DNA from: Cytophagales bacterium | Lineage (GTDB): Bacteria > Bacteroidota > Bacteroidia > Cytophagales > 172606-1 | Assembly: GCA_030446715.1 (NCBI GenBank) | Contig: JAUJMU010000013.1 | Location: 108,733-172,732 of the forward strand | Direction of reading: 5' to 3' | Length of the DNA: 64,000 nucleotides | Part shown: positions 41,309 through 50,645 of the stretch, piece after piece | Layout of the letters: each line of letters starts with the position of its first letter | Numbering within the stretch: position 1 is the first letter of the stretch | Program-made: the position numbers and the translations under genes | Notes under the pieces: generated by a model | The model's database searches: none | Told to the model about the DNA's origin: nothing | What the model saw: only the letters and a program-made list of their open reading frames with translations

Positions 41309-42172
41309 TCAGGTGTTCACCGTCGAGCCGCCGTTGGGGTGCAGGACCTGGCCCGTAAAGTAAGAGGCATCTTCACAGGCAAGGAAGACAAAACTGGGTG
41401 CTACTTCGGAAGGCTGACCAACCCGGCCCATGGTTGTATCCTGACCAAATTTAGCCACCTTTTCTTCGGGGAACGTGGACGGTATCAGCGGCGTCCAGAT
41501 CGGGCCGGGAGCCACGGCATTGACGCGGATCTTCCTCTCGGCCAGGTTCTGCGCCAGCGAACGGGTAAAAGTCGTGATGGCCCCTTTCGTGGCCGAGTAA
41601 TCCAGCAGTTCCTTGCTGCCCCGGTAAGAGGTAATAGACGTCGTATTGATGATGTTGTCGCCTTCCTTCATGTGCGGCAGGGCTGCCTGCACAAAATAAA
41701 ACTGAGCAAAAATATTGGTCCGGAAGGTACTGTCGAGTTGCTCGGGTGAAATTTCCTCCGGACTCTCCTTCGGGTGCTGCTCGGCGGCGTTGTTGACCAG
41801 AATGTTCAGTTTGCCGAGTTCCCGGACGGTCCGTTCTACGGCATCCTGGCAGTTCTTCACCTCCCGGATGTCGGTCCGGATCAGGACACAGCGCCGCCCC
41901 TCGGCTTCCACCATCCGTTTGGTATCTTCCGCGTCCTGGTCTTCCGACTTGTACAAAATTGCCACATCCGCCCCTTCCCGGGCAAAATGCACGGCTACCG
42001 ACCGGCCGATGCCGCTGTCGCCGCCGGTGATGAGGGCTACTTTCCCTTTCAGTTTATCGCTGCCCTTGTATCCTTCCCGGATCACCTCGGGCTTTGGGGT
42101 CATCTGGTTTTCAAATCCCGGTTCGTCCTGTTGCTGGGCCGGGAGGCTGGTTGGTTTGCTTTCCTGAGACAT
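41309..42172 (-). CDS. SDR family oxidoreductase (YghA-like)
   Basis: A 287-residue short-chain dehydrogenase with an N-terminal extension (about 1-40), as in the YghA and general stress 39 group. The Rossmann motif is ITGGDSGIGRS (48-58). NNAA follows, the catalytic Ser is in NTTSITSYRGS, and the Tyr/Lys pair is in DYSATKGA. The end GQVLHPNGGSTVNT is typical. Substrate is unknown; related enzymes reduce aldehydes or ketones with NAD(P)H and are often stress-induced. It stands alone, with a terminator downstream at 41231. Confidence 0.92.
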   Translation of the reverse strand: MSQESKPTSLPAQQQDEPGFENQMTPKPEVIREGYKGSDKLKGKVALITGGDSGIGRSVAVHFAREGADVAILYKSEDQDAEDTKRMVEAEGRRCVLIRTDIREVKNCQDAVERTVRELGKLNILVNNAAEQHPKESPEEISPEQLDSTFRTNIFAQFYFVQAALPHMKEGDNIINTTSITSYRGSKELLDYSATKGAITTFTRSLAQNLAERKIRVNAVAPGPIWTPLIPSTFPEEKVAKFGQDTTMGRVGQPSEVAPSFVFLACEDASYFTGQVLHPNGGSTVNT

Positions 42173-42387
42173 GGTTGATTGATGGTTTTGTTCCCCTAAC
42201 CATACGCAGGAGCGGGCAGTGAGTTAGGGAGTAGTGAAGTTTTTGTTTGAAAGCAGACTTACTCCTTACCAATAGCCATCACCTGGCAGCAACCGGCAAT
42301 CTTAATTTTGCTTCAGATGAAAATAACATCCGGAAAGTCAGGTCTATCACTGAAATTACGCTTTTCTGTTTAAGCCTATGCCCACTC

Positions 42388-42479
42388 CCGCAAGGTTGCA
42401 CCTTGCGGTACATGAGCAGGTATCGTTTGGTTTGATCCGGACCATGCCCGGCAGTAAACCGCAAGGTTGCACCTTGCGG
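42388..42479. repeat. two copies of a CCGCAAGG-TTGCA-CCTTGCGG hairpin
   Basis: Exact 21-base hairpins occur at 42388-42408 and 42459-42479, 50 bases apart. They look like a REP-type palindromic unit in a gap (42173-42622) with no gene. Confidence 0.7.
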
Positions 42480-42622
42480 GAGCAGAAGCGGATGGCAGCA
42501 AGCAGTTGCGTAAGTGACGGGCCGGGAGGCCCTGCCAATCCTCGTCACCCGGCTGGAGCCGGGCGACTGCGGGGGGTTAGGATCTGGCAGGATCTTCCTC
42601 AGTCCTTCTACCCTTCAATCAT

Positions 42623-44962
42623 TCAGAATTCCCCGCCATCTTCCGCCAGAATCACATCCCTGAACTTCTGATAAAGGAAGGAAATAACCAGCAACAGCAC
42701 GCCAAGGCCCACGAAAGCAATGATTTTGCCCAGGGTCGGGATGTCGCCCAGGTCGAACAGGAAGAGCTTGCCCAGCGTTACGGCGAACAGTGTGATGCCC
42801 AGCACCCGCAGCACCCGGCGTTTCCGCCAGATGCCCCACATGATCAGCCCGAGTGCGTACACACCCCACAATACACTGAAGCCGAGTTTTTGGGCCAGCT
42901 CTTTGCGGTCAGGCAGCATCCCCGGGGCCAGTTTGAGGAAAAGCTGGACCAGTTCGGCACTCAGCAGGGCAATGACGAAGAGGTGGATCACCGCCGGATA
43001 CCATTTCCAGAGAGAGCCCGGCCGGAGTGTACGCAACTGCCTCACCAGCAGCGCCCCGACGGCCACGCAGGAGCCGACGCCCACATACGCGGGGTAACGG
43101 ATGTATACGTAGGCAAAGGTGCTTTCCGGCTGATCCTGCCGGAGGGCGTTCCAGAGCAGATCGGCATCCGTGAGCCCGGCAGTCAGCCACCAGAGAAGTA
43201 CGATAATACTTAAAATTACCAGTGCCCCAAACTGATAACGGTTGCCGCGCAGGAACAGGGCAAGACCACCCAGCGCGGCCACGTAAAAGCCCGTAAAGGT
43301 CAGGAGCCACAGCTGCTTCAGCATCCGCAGGGATCCGGCCGTGGCGCGTAAAGGAGAATCAAAGGGCAGGTTGTCAAAACGGGGGGCCAGCCGGCTGATC
43401 CGGTGCCCGAAAAGGTGATCCAGTTCCCAGGCAAACGCGCCGTAAAGAATTGCCGCACTTACGACGGGCAGCACATATTGCCAGACCGGAGCCAGGGGAT
43501 CTTTTCCTGCCGCATCCCCGGAAGCAGTCCGCCGCGCCTGCCGGATGATAAACACCTGCGTCAGCACCACCCAGATGGATGCCGCCCAGTGCCGGTTCAG
43601 CAGAAAAGGAACGGCTGTGGGGTAATCACGGTACACCGACCAGCCGGCCAGCAGGTTTACAACCGAAAGCGTAAGAACAGCCAGGGCGGAGTAGCCGCAG
43701 GTCGCTTTGCCCATCCGCTGCCCGGTCAGAAACAGCACCGCCGCTTGGGCCGCCCAGAGCCAGGTAACCGTGTTGCCGTCAGACTGCACCGGCACGGCAA
43801 TGGTCAGGAAGGCAATGGCCAGCAGCAAGGCAAGGAAAAACAGCCCCGTGCGGCCTTTCTGGTGCCAGGCAAATCCCGCCACACCACCGTGTACGGCCGC
43901 AACGGCAAGGGTGAAAAGCCCCAGCCCTGTACCCTGTGCGGAATTTTGCAGCGCAGCGTAGCCCAGCAGGTAAAAAATAAAGGCGTTGCCCACCAGCAAA
44001 GAACCTTTTCCAGACGAAATTATTTTTTCCGGCCAATGCGCAAAGCCGGATATGGCGTAGAAAAGGAGAAAAAAGAGCGTCCCAAAACCCAGGGCAACGG
44101 GCAGGTGCACGGCAGGCTGATAAGAGAAAAAGTACCAGAGCCCGAAGGTAAGCCACGTAACAATAAAGGCCGCCACGTTCATGGCGGGCCAGTGCCTGCG
44201 GTAGGCCAGCACCCCAACGCCGGCATTGATGATAGCCATGTAGGCAAACAGCACCGCCACATTGCCGCCCTTCTGGCTGAGCAGCAGCGGAACCGCGTAG
44301 GCCCCTACCAGGCCGTACACACCGATAATCTGCTGATTGAACTCCGTGGCGGCATAAATGGTAAAGCCCGTGACGGCCAGCATGATCCCGAAAGCGGCAA
44401 GGTGCGGCAGCAGGGCGTAAAAGTCGTAAGCAAAGTAGGTGGTAAAATACAGGGTAGAAACCCCGCCGCTGAGCAGTACGGCACCGTAGGCCCGGTACTC
44501 TTTTTTCAGCCACCAGGCAAGGCCGGTAAGGGCAATGCCTGCCGCGTACCCGAGTCCGATGCGGGCTACCGGACCAAGGAGATTGTTTTCAAAGGCGTAG
44601 TTCAGGAAAATGCCGACACCCAGCACCAGAATCAGAATCCCGATCTTGTTGATCAGGTTGCCGCCGATGTACTGCTCCATGCTCTGTCGTGGCGGAGCAG
44701 CCGGTTTTGGTGATGGTGCGGCTACCGGTGGCGGGGCGGAAAAATGGTCGGGTTGGGCATTGACCGGCGTAGCAGTATTTTCTGCAACACGCGTAACCGG
44801 CTGCGACAACGAAACCTCTGCGGCTGTACCGGCAGCCTGAAGTTGCCGGATTTGCTGCCGGAGCCGGTCAATCTGTCCCTGCTGGCTGACCACTGACCGG
44901 CTCAGTTCGTCGAGCTGAGCCAGCAGGGCATTCAGCAAGGCCTCTTTTTGTTCGGCTTCCAT
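42623..44962 (-). CDS. DUF2339 multi-pass membrane protein
   Basis: A 779-residue protein with a coiled-coil-like N-terminus (SRSVVSQQGQIDRLRQQIRQ, about 20-45) and a Pro/Ala linker (about 65-95). The DUF2339 block follows, starting SMEQYIGGNLINKIGILILVLG. About 20 or more hydrophobic helices fill the rest. DUF2339 proteins are common in Bacteroidota inner membranes; their role is not established. The last residues lie close to the palindrome-rich gap. No operon partner is evident. Confidence 0.9.
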   Translation of the reverse strand: MEAEQKEALLNALLAQLDELSRSVVSQQGQIDRLRQQIRQLQAAGTAAEVSLSQPVTRVAENTATPVNAQPDHFSAPPPVAAPSPKPAAPPRQSMEQYIGGNLINKIGILILVLGVGIFLNYAFENNLLGPVARIGLGYAAGIALTGLAWWLKKEYRAYGAVLLSGGVSTLYFTTYFAYDFYALLPHLAAFGIMLAVTGFTIYAATEFNQQIIGVYGLVGAYAVPLLLSQKGGNVAVLFAYMAIINAGVGVLAYRRHWPAMNVAAFIVTWLTFGLWYFFSYQPAVHLPVALGFGTLFFLLFYAISGFAHWPEKIISSGKGSLLVGNAFIFYLLGYAALQNSAQGTGLGLFTLAVAAVHGGVAGFAWHQKGRTGLFFLALLLAIAFLTIAVPVQSDGNTVTWLWAAQAAVLFLTGQRMGKATCGYSALAVLTLSVVNLLAGWSVYRDYPTAVPFLLNRHWAASIWVVLTQVFIIRQARRTASGDAAGKDPLAPVWQYVLPVVSAAILYGAFAWELDHLFGHRISRLAPRFDNLPFDSPLRATAGSLRMLKQLWLLTFTGFYVAALGGLALFLRGNRYQFGALVILSIIVLLWWLTAGLTDADLLWNALRQDQPESTFAYVYIRYPAYVGVGSCVAVGALLVRQLRTLRPGSLWKWYPAVIHLFVIALLSAELVQLFLKLAPGMLPDRKELAQKLGFSVLWGVYALGLIMWGIWRKRRVLRVLGITLFAVTLGKLFLFDLGDIPTLGKIIAFVGLGVLLLVISFLYQKFRDVILAEDGGEF

Positions 44963-45046
44963 GATCGGGTGAAAGGTTCGGGAGTTTCCGCAGACAGTAT
45001 GTGATCATACCCATTCAGAATTCAGAATTCAAAATTGTTTTCTTCC

Positions 45047-45775
45047 TTAACTCATCTGCATGAATTTCTCCAGATCTTTCAGATTGATCAGCCCTTCGTA
45101 GTAGGCTTTGCCGAACATAACGCCGTATACGCCGATTTCCGCCAGTTTTTCGATATCGGCTACGGAACGCACCCCGCCGCTGGCCAATAGCTGAATATCG
45201 GGATATTTTGCCAGAATCTGTTTGTACAAAGGAAAGGCCGGACCCTGCAACTGACCATCAAGATTGACGTCGGTGCATTTCACGTACTTGATGCCCCGTT
45301 CGTAGTAATAGTCAATCAGCTCCATGAGGTCAATGCCGGTGTTGCGCTGCCAGCCTCCGGTGATGATTTTTCCGTCTTTGGTGTCGGCGGCAAGCACAAT
45401 CCGTTCCCGGCCGTAACTGATCAGCCAGGAGGCAAAAAAGGCTCTTTCGGTGGCGGCTACGCTGGCGGATGTAACAAATTTCGCCCCGCATTCAAAGGCC
45501 GTCCGTATGTCGGAGTCCGTCTGGATACCCCCGGCAAAATCAATGTGCAGATCGGTGTAGGCGGTAATCATCTGCAGGATTTCGTAATTGACCACCTTGC
45601 CTTTTCTGGCGCCGTCCAGATCAATCAGGTGTACCCGCTCAATCCCGTGGTCAGCGAAGGTCTGGGCTACATCCAGCGGACTGTCGCCGTACTCGATGGG
45701 ATGTTCAAAATCTCCCGGTGGTACTTTTACGCATTTACCGTTGAAAATGGAAATGGAGGGTATAATCTGTATCAT
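45047..45775 (-). CDS. HisA-like (beta/alpha)8 isomerase
   Basis: From the ATG at 45775 (MIQIIPSISIFNGKC) the protein has about 242 residues. It follows the HisA pattern: VHLIDLDGARKGKVVN, IDFAGGIQTDSDI, LAADTKDGKIITGGWQ, YVKCTDVNLDGQLQGP and ASGGVRSVADIEKL...GVMFGKAYYEG with the phosphate-binding GG/FG turns. HisA converts ProFAR to PRFAR in histidine synthesis. The usual first catalytic Asp in the PAID motif is Ser here (PSIS), while the second Asp (ADTKDG) is kept. It stands outside any his operon. It may be the organism's HisA variant or a paralogue with altered chemistry. Confidence 0.75.
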   Translation of the reverse strand: MIQIIPSISIFNGKCVKVPPGDFEHPIEYGDSPLDVAQTFADHGIERVHLIDLDGARKGKVVNYEILQMITAYTDLHIDFAGGIQTDSDIRTAFECGAKFVTSASVAATERAFFASWLISYGRERIVLAADTKDGKIITGGWQRNTGIDLMELIDYYYERGIKYVKCTDVNLDGQLQGPAFPLYKQILAKYPDIQLLASGGVRSVADIEKLAEIGVYGVMFGKAYYEGLINLKDLEKFMQMS

Positions 45776-45916
45776 GCAGGCCTGGAAATTAAGTCGTAAT
45801 GGGGTTTTAAAATACAAATTTATCCTTCAATATAAAAGGTGGGGTTATTAGATTACCGGGGAAGTGCAAATTTTTAGAAGGAAGGGAATATTCGGGCGCA
45901 TTTCCGCTTTTCCCGC

Positions 45917-46982
45917 TCAACTCACTTCCCCGCGGAGAGAGGCGGTAAGCTGGTGGCGGGTTTCGGATCCGGACAGGGCCTTTCCCAGTACGTACATCAT
46001 TTTGGTGACTGCCGCCTCGGTGGTAATGTCGGAGCCGTTCAGGATGCCGATGTCGGCCAGCTGCCGGCTGGTTTCGTAGCGACCCTGCACCACTTTGCCA
46101 CCGTTGCACTGGGAAACGTTCAGGACAAAAATTCCCCGTTCGACCGCCTTTTTCAGGCTGTCGGTAAACCAGCCGGCGGTAGGCGCATTGCCCGAGCCGT
46201 AGGTTTCAAGGATCAATCCCCGCAGGCCCGGCATCTGCACCGTGCTGTCTGCCACCAGCCGGGTAATGCCCGGAAACAGCTTCAGAATGGCAACGCGGCT
46301 GTCGAGGCTGGTGGTTACTTCCAGCGGAAAAACCTTCTGGTAAGGCAAAATCAGCGAATGGTTGTAGTCAATGGTAACGCCGGCCTCGGCCAGCATCGGG
46401 TAGTTTTCGGAGTGAAAGGCATCAAAATGGGTGCTTTCCACCTTTTTGGCCCGGTTGCCGCGCAGCAGCAGCCCGTGGAAGTAGATGCAAACCTCCGGCA
46501 CGACCGGCTTGCCGGTATCGCTTTTGGCCGAAGCAATTTCAAGGGCCGTCATCAGATTCTCGCGGGCATCCGTCCGCACGGTGCCAAGGGGCAGCTGGGA
46601 GCCGGTGAAAATGACCGGCTTGTTGAGATTTTCGAGCAGAAAACTCAGGGCAGAGGCACTGTAGGCCATGGTATCCGTGCCGTGCAGAATCACAAAACCG
46701 TCGTACCGGTCATAACTCTCGCGGATCAGGTGCGCCCACTGCAGCCAGTGGCCGGGGGTGACGTTGGACGAGTCAATGGGCTTGTCGAGGGCAATTACGG
46801 TCAGCTGAAAGCCAAAACGGTTCAGCTCCGGCAGCCGCTCCCCCCATCTGCCCGAAATCAAACGGCACCAGATGCCGGCCAGTAGGGTCGTACACCATGC
46901 CAAGCGTACCTCCGGTATACAGCATCAGCACCGAAGTGCCCGCCTGTCCGGCAACCGTAGGAATGGAAATGGTGGTATACAT
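45917..46982 (-). pseudogene. type I L-asparaginase, frameshift in a G run
   Basis: L-asparaginase of the AnsA type hydrolyses asparagine to aspartate. The N-terminal frame (46982 to about 46845) has LMLYTGGTLGMVYDP. The second frame continues ERLPELNRFGF, then ILHGTDTMAYSASALSFLLE and VIFTGSQLPLG, and ends normally (about 330 residues combined). The two join at a run of six C on the plus strand (46840-46845). One base fewer restores a continuous enzyme. The active-site motifs are intact, so the lesion may be recent, phase-variable or a sequencing error. Confidence 0.85.
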
Positions 46983-46984
46983 AG

Positions 46985-47067
46985 TGCTGCGTAAACTTAA
47001 ATTCCAGATTTTGAATTATAAATTTTAAATGGATGGTGCCGTGGATTGACTGATATATGGCCTTTGG
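46985..47067 (+). repeat. dispersed ~80-bp repeat, copy 2
   Basis: It aligns to 19451-19526: both start TGCTGCGTAA, pass through a GAATT/AAATTTT-rich part and share GGTGCCGT...TTGA.TGATA. It lies upstream of the asparaginase gene. Non-coding. Confidence 0.55.
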
Positions 47068-47133
47068 CTTTTAAGTAGTTATTGGTTAGTAGTTGTTCGG
47101 TTGTTGACCACTCTTTTTCCCGCTTCTGACTCC

Positions 47134-47913
47134 TCACTCCTCACTTCTCACTCCTGAACCAAACAGCTTCAGCGCATTTTCGGTGGTGATACGGTCCACT
47201 TCGGCAAGGGAAGTTTGCTTCAGGTCGGCCACCCGCTGGGCAATCAGGGAAGGTAAGCGGGTTGGTTGCGCCTGCCCCGGTGCGGCACCGGCGCAAGATA
47301 GGGACTGTCGGTTTCCAGCAGGAGGTGTTCCAGACCAATGTGGGGCAGTACCTGGTCCAGACCGCCATTCCTGAAAGTGGCAACGCCGCCGATGCCGAGC
47401 GAGAAAGCCGGAATCAATCACCTGCCGGGCGTCGGCGAGGTTGCCGGTAAAGCAATGGAAGACGCCGGTCAGGCCGCCGGTGCCAGTCTCTCTCAGCAAG
47501 GTCACGGTTTCGGCGAAAGAATTGCGGCAATGAATGATGATGGGCAACCGGTACTTTTTCGCCCAGCCGACCTGAATCCGGAATGCCTCCTCCTGCTGCG
47601 TCTTAAACTCGACCGACCAGTAGTAGTCCAGACCGATTTCGCCCACTGCGGCAAACCGCCGTTTCTGCAGCCAGCTTTCCACGGCTGCCAGTTCGGTTTC
47701 GTAGTCCGCATTCACATAGCAGGGATGAAGGCCCATGGTGGCGTAGCACTGGCCGGGGTACTTCTCTTCGAGGGCCAGCATTCCTTCCACCGAAGTCCGG
47801 TCAATGTTGGGCATGAAGATCTTGCGGACACCACTGCCAAAGCATTTCTCCAGCATGGCATCCCGGTCGGCACTGAACTCTTCGGCATAAATATGGGCGT
47901 GGCTGTCAATCAT
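47134..47913 (-). pseudogene. tatD: TatD-family metal-dependent hydrolase with two compensating indels
   Basis: TatD proteins are TIM-barrel nucleases with DNase activity. From the ATG at 47913 the protein opens MIDSHAHIYAEEF (first metal site), then GLHPCY, VGEIGLDYYW, IIIHCRNSFAET and VFHCFTGN. An extra base near 47397-47404 shifts the frame. The correct continuation ([34 protein letters not shown]) is visible in another frame. A missing base near 47248 returns it to frame for IAQRVADLKQT and the end. As read, about 50 residues, including the metal-binding Asp of ETDSP, are scrambled. This is either a dead gene or two assembly errors. Confidence 0.85.
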
Positions 47914-48071
47914 GAGGGGTAGCGGGTGTTGGGTACAAGGGCTGGCAAACTTACCGGTAACTCCCGTATCAACCTCCATTCGTAATTCGTAATCAAGTAA
48001 CCGTGCAAAAGTATAGGGTACAGCAATTCTCGGTTTGGCAATGGAAGGTAGAACAGGGGTAAATCTGCTCC

Positions 48072-48266
48072 ATGAGCAAGATAGCAAGATCAGCAGATAC
48101 CTCACTAAGTTTTGATAGCCTGTACGCAGAGTTGCACAAGGGTTTTGGTGAGTTGGAAGATCACCGGCGCAGTAACAGGAGTCACTCTTTGCAGGAGATT
48201 GTTTCAGAAGCAGGTTGCCAATATGTATCAGGTCCAACTCGGATAAGACAAACCGGGAATTGCTGA
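48072..48266 (+). pseudogene. possible transposase N-terminal fragment
   Basis: A 64-codon frame contains FGELEDHRRSNRSHSLQEI, which resembles the start of ISAs1-type transposases (F-x-E-L-x-D-x-R...L-x-E-I). It ends just before the IS4-type remnant at 48271. No further transposase sequence is seen, so at most an N-terminal piece remains. Confidence 0.4.
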
Positions 48267-48270
48267 TCAT

Positions 48271-48940
48271 ACTCTACCCGGCTATTGTTGTTGGTTGATA
48301 ACGAGTGGCTTGAATAATTATCCATCGCAGTAGAGCTTTGACTCTGTTGATCATCCATCCGGGCATGAGTTGCTCAGAGCGGAATACTTCCCGGATGGTG
48401 TCAATGCCTTTGCGGCAAAAGCTGTTGGACTTATAGCCGTGGTTCCTGGTTTTGATCTTTTGCACTTTCCGGTGAATATAGATACCCATACTGATACAGA
48501 TACTGTAAGCCAAGCTCACCATTGCCACCAGCTTTTTAAGCTTGGAGAAGTCTTTCAGATGAGTCTTTTCCAGATCGAAGCCCCGCTCTTTGAAGGCTTG
48601 AAAACAGGGTAATACGGCCACAAATCCGTAATCCAGGTCTGCTTCCCGAAAGAAGTCCTGTATCCTGACCTCATTGGAAGTAAGCTTAGCACTGCCGTTG
48701 AGGTGATGGGCTACCTCACAAAATTGTACATTCCTGCTTTTAATCAAGCCTACTATGAACTGGCAGATGAACTTTCTTCGGGCCAGGTTCTTTACCATTG
48801 GGACTTTTCCCAGTACTCTTGTAATTTGCTCAACGAGGCTTTGCTTCATGGGAAGTATCGGTTTTGGCGTTTGATCACCTCAAGACTCGGCCTTCCCTTC
48901 TTTTTTACCTCGTCTTCACCCATTTTTAGTTGGGTAGAGT
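48271..48940 (-). mobile_element. IS4-type insertion sequence remnant, internally deleted (~670 bp)
   Basis: ACTCTACCC (48271-48279) and GGGTAGAGT (48932-48940) are inverted ends. The element holds a 191-codon frame on the minus strand. Full IS4-type elements of this kind are about 1.3 kb. The frame lacks the DDE centre. Confidence 0.7.
48274..48849 (-). pseudogene. IS4-family transposase with central in-frame deletion
   Basis: The N-terminal part (MKQSLVEQITRVLGKVP, SRNVQFCEVAHHL, RIQDFFREADLDY) matches a common Bacteroidota IS4-type transposase. It is joined at about residue 80 to the C-terminal part (GFDLEKTHLKDFSKLKKLVA, IHRKVQKIKTRNHGYKSNSF, GIDTIREVF). The middle, which would carry the catalytic Asp residues, is missing, but the frame remains open. 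It cannot be an active transposase. Confidence 0.8.
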
Positions 48941-48973
48941 AAATTCATCATTAACTTCGTTACCCCTCTACAC

Positions 48974-49058
48974 TTCCATTAGAGTTTAAAGTGATTATTT
49001 GCGTAAACTATCAATATTTGATAATTTACGCAAATAATCACTTTAAACTCTAATGGAA
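48974..49058. promoter_or_regulatory. 85-bp palindrome upstream of the AbiE operon, probable operator
   Basis: Two 41-base arms (48974-49014 and 49018-49058), each starting TTCCATTAGAGTTTAAAGTG as read from outside, pair with a single mismatch (49008/49024) around a 3-base centre. The right arm ends immediately before the ATG at 49060. AbiEi antitoxins are known to repress their own promoter through inverted repeats, so an operator is the most likely role. Confidence 0.7.
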
Positions 49059-49059
49059 T

Positions 49060-49860
49060 ATGTCGCTGGCAGAATGGATAAATCAATGTTTATCGCGGGG
49101 GAAAAGTGCCTTTTCGTCAAAAGAGGTTAGAAAAGCCTTTCCTGCTGATTCCGAAGCAGCACTCACACTCAAATTAACCAGGCTAACAAGGAAAGGCAAA
49201 ATCTTGTCCGTTCACCAGGGCTACTATATAATTATCAGCCCGCAGTATGCCGCTAAAGGTATATTACCACCAGTTCTTTTTATCGACGGATTAATGAGAT
49301 TTCTGGAAAGGCCCTATTATGTAGGCTTACTCAATGCGGCTGCCTTTTATGGAGCCGCTCATCAACAACCACAGGAGTATTACGTCTTTACGAATGAGCC
49401 AGCGTTACGTGCTGCCCGGAAAAAAAATATTAAAATCAATTACGTCAGCAAAAAAAAAATTCCAGCACAGCTGCTGGAAAAAAGAAAAACGGAAACCGGT
49501 TATCTGACCGTATCATCGCCTGAACTAACTGCAGCTGATTTATTGCAGTTTGATAAAAGAATCGGGGGGCTCAACCGCGCGGCTACGGTGCTCTATGAGT
49601 TAGCCGAAGCCATCAGGCCGGAAAAGTTAAATGAAGATTTTTTAAGGCAGATACCCGTTGCTACCATACAACGTTTAGGCTATCTGTTGGAAAAAGTGGT
49701 ACAACAGCCCGAACTAGCGGGCCACTTACTGGAGCAAAGCCGAAAAGCAACCATGCGTTTTTTTCGCATCCCGCTCAGATCCTCGTATCCCACCAAAGGA
49801 TTTTCAACGGATGAAAAGTGGAAGGTAGTAATCAATACCCAAATCGAGATAGACCAATGA
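49060..49860 (+). CDS. abiEi: type IV toxin-antitoxin AbiEi family antitoxin
   Basis: A 266-residue protein of the AbiEi group. The N-terminal winged-helix part (residues 1-70: SLAEWINQCLSRGKSAFSSK, LTRLTRKGKILSVHQGYYII) binds DNA, and the C-terminal antitoxin domain contains YVGLLNAAAFYGAAHQQPQEYYVFT (about 89-113) and LTVSSPELTAADLLQF. Known AbiEi proteins neutralise AbiEii and repress the operon. Length is normal for the larger AbiEi type. The stop codon overlaps the next start (ATGA). The large palindrome directly upstream supports autoregulation. Base composition is lower in GC than the core genes. Confidence 0.9.
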   Translation: MSLAEWINQCLSRGKSAFSSKEVRKAFPADSEAALTLKLTRLTRKGKILSVHQGYYIIISPQYAAKGILPPVLFIDGLMRFLERPYYVGLLNAAAFYGAAHQQPQEYYVFTNEPALRAARKKNIKINYVSKKKIPAQLLEKRKTETGYLTVSSPELTAADLLQFDKRIGGLNRAATVLYELAEAIRPEKLNEDFLRQIPVATIQRLGYLLEKVVQQPELAGHLLEQSRKATMRFFRIPLRSSYPTKGFSTDEKWKVVINTQIEIDQ

Positions 49861-50645
49861 TTCCACAAGCCGCTATCACTGAATGGAGCAATCACGTACC
49901 CTGGCAAACCAATGAGCAGGTAGAGCAGGACCTGGTTATTTGCCGGGCTTTGGTTGAGATTTTTAATGACCCCTATTTAGCCGGTCACCTCGCTTTCCGG
50001 GGAGGAACTGCCCTGCATAAATTATATCTGCAACCCCAGCTCAGGTATTCAGAGGACCTGGATTTCGTCCAAATCAAGGCCGAACCGATTGGGGAAGTAC
50101 TCAATCATCTTCGGGTGGCACTTGCCTTTTTAGGAAAACCTAAAGTTGATGTGGGCGAGTCAATGGCCACCATGAAGTTTAAGTTCGATTCGGAAATGCC
50201 ACCTGCCGTTCCGCTACGGTTGAAAATTGAAACTAATTGTCGGGAACACTTTGCCCACCTGGGTTGGCAGCAAATGCCATTTACAGTTGAGTCAAGTTGG
50301 TATACGGGCGCTTGCCAACTGACAACTTATGCGATTGAGGAACTGCTGGGCACTAAAATCAGAGCCTTGTACCAACGGAAAAAGGGCCGGGATTTATATG
50401 ACCTCTACCACGCCCTGACCAGACTTGGCATGGATACGGATGCGGTAATAGCCTGCTATAAGCGATACATGGAATTTAGCGTGGGCAGTGCACCTACCCA
50501 AAAAGAATTCATCCTGAATATAAAGGATAAAACGCAGGATGCTTATTTCATCGGTGATATTGCCGGACTGATCCGTCCAACGGAAAGTTACAATCAAGCA
50601 GAAGCATTCGAACTCATTAAAAGGAACTTGATAGAAAAGATGTAA
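49857..50645 (+). CDS. abiEii: AbiEii/AbiGii family nucleotidyltransferase toxin
   Basis: A 262-residue protein of the DNA polymerase beta-like nucleotidyltransferase superfamily. The signature is LAFRGGTALHKLYL followed by RYSEDLDFV (about 44-71), giving the G-G-[ST] and D-x-D metal site. KGRDLYDLYH later matches the family RD-x-x-D motif. AbiEii toxins transfer nucleotides to cellular targets (tRNA in studied cases) and stop growth during phage infection. The ATG overlaps the abiEi stop by four bases, indicating translational coupling. All key residues are present. Confidence 0.9.
   Translation: MIPQAAITEWSNHVPWQTNEQVEQDLVICRALVEIFNDPYLAGHLAFRGGTALHKLYLQPQLRYSEDLDFVQIKAEPIGEVLNHLRVALAFLGKPKVDVGESMATMKFKFDSEMPPAVPLRLKIETNCREHFAHLGWQQMPFTVESSWYTGACQLTTYAIEELLGTKIRALYQRKKGRDLYDLYHALTRLGMDTDAVIACYKRYMEFSVGSAPTQKEFILNIKDKTQDAYFIGDIAGLIRPTESYNQAEAFELIKRNLIEKM

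Noticed and set aside
42388-42479. Two hairpin repeats considered as a small CRISPR array
   Set aside because: Only two units, strong self-pairing, one 50-base spacer and no cas genes.
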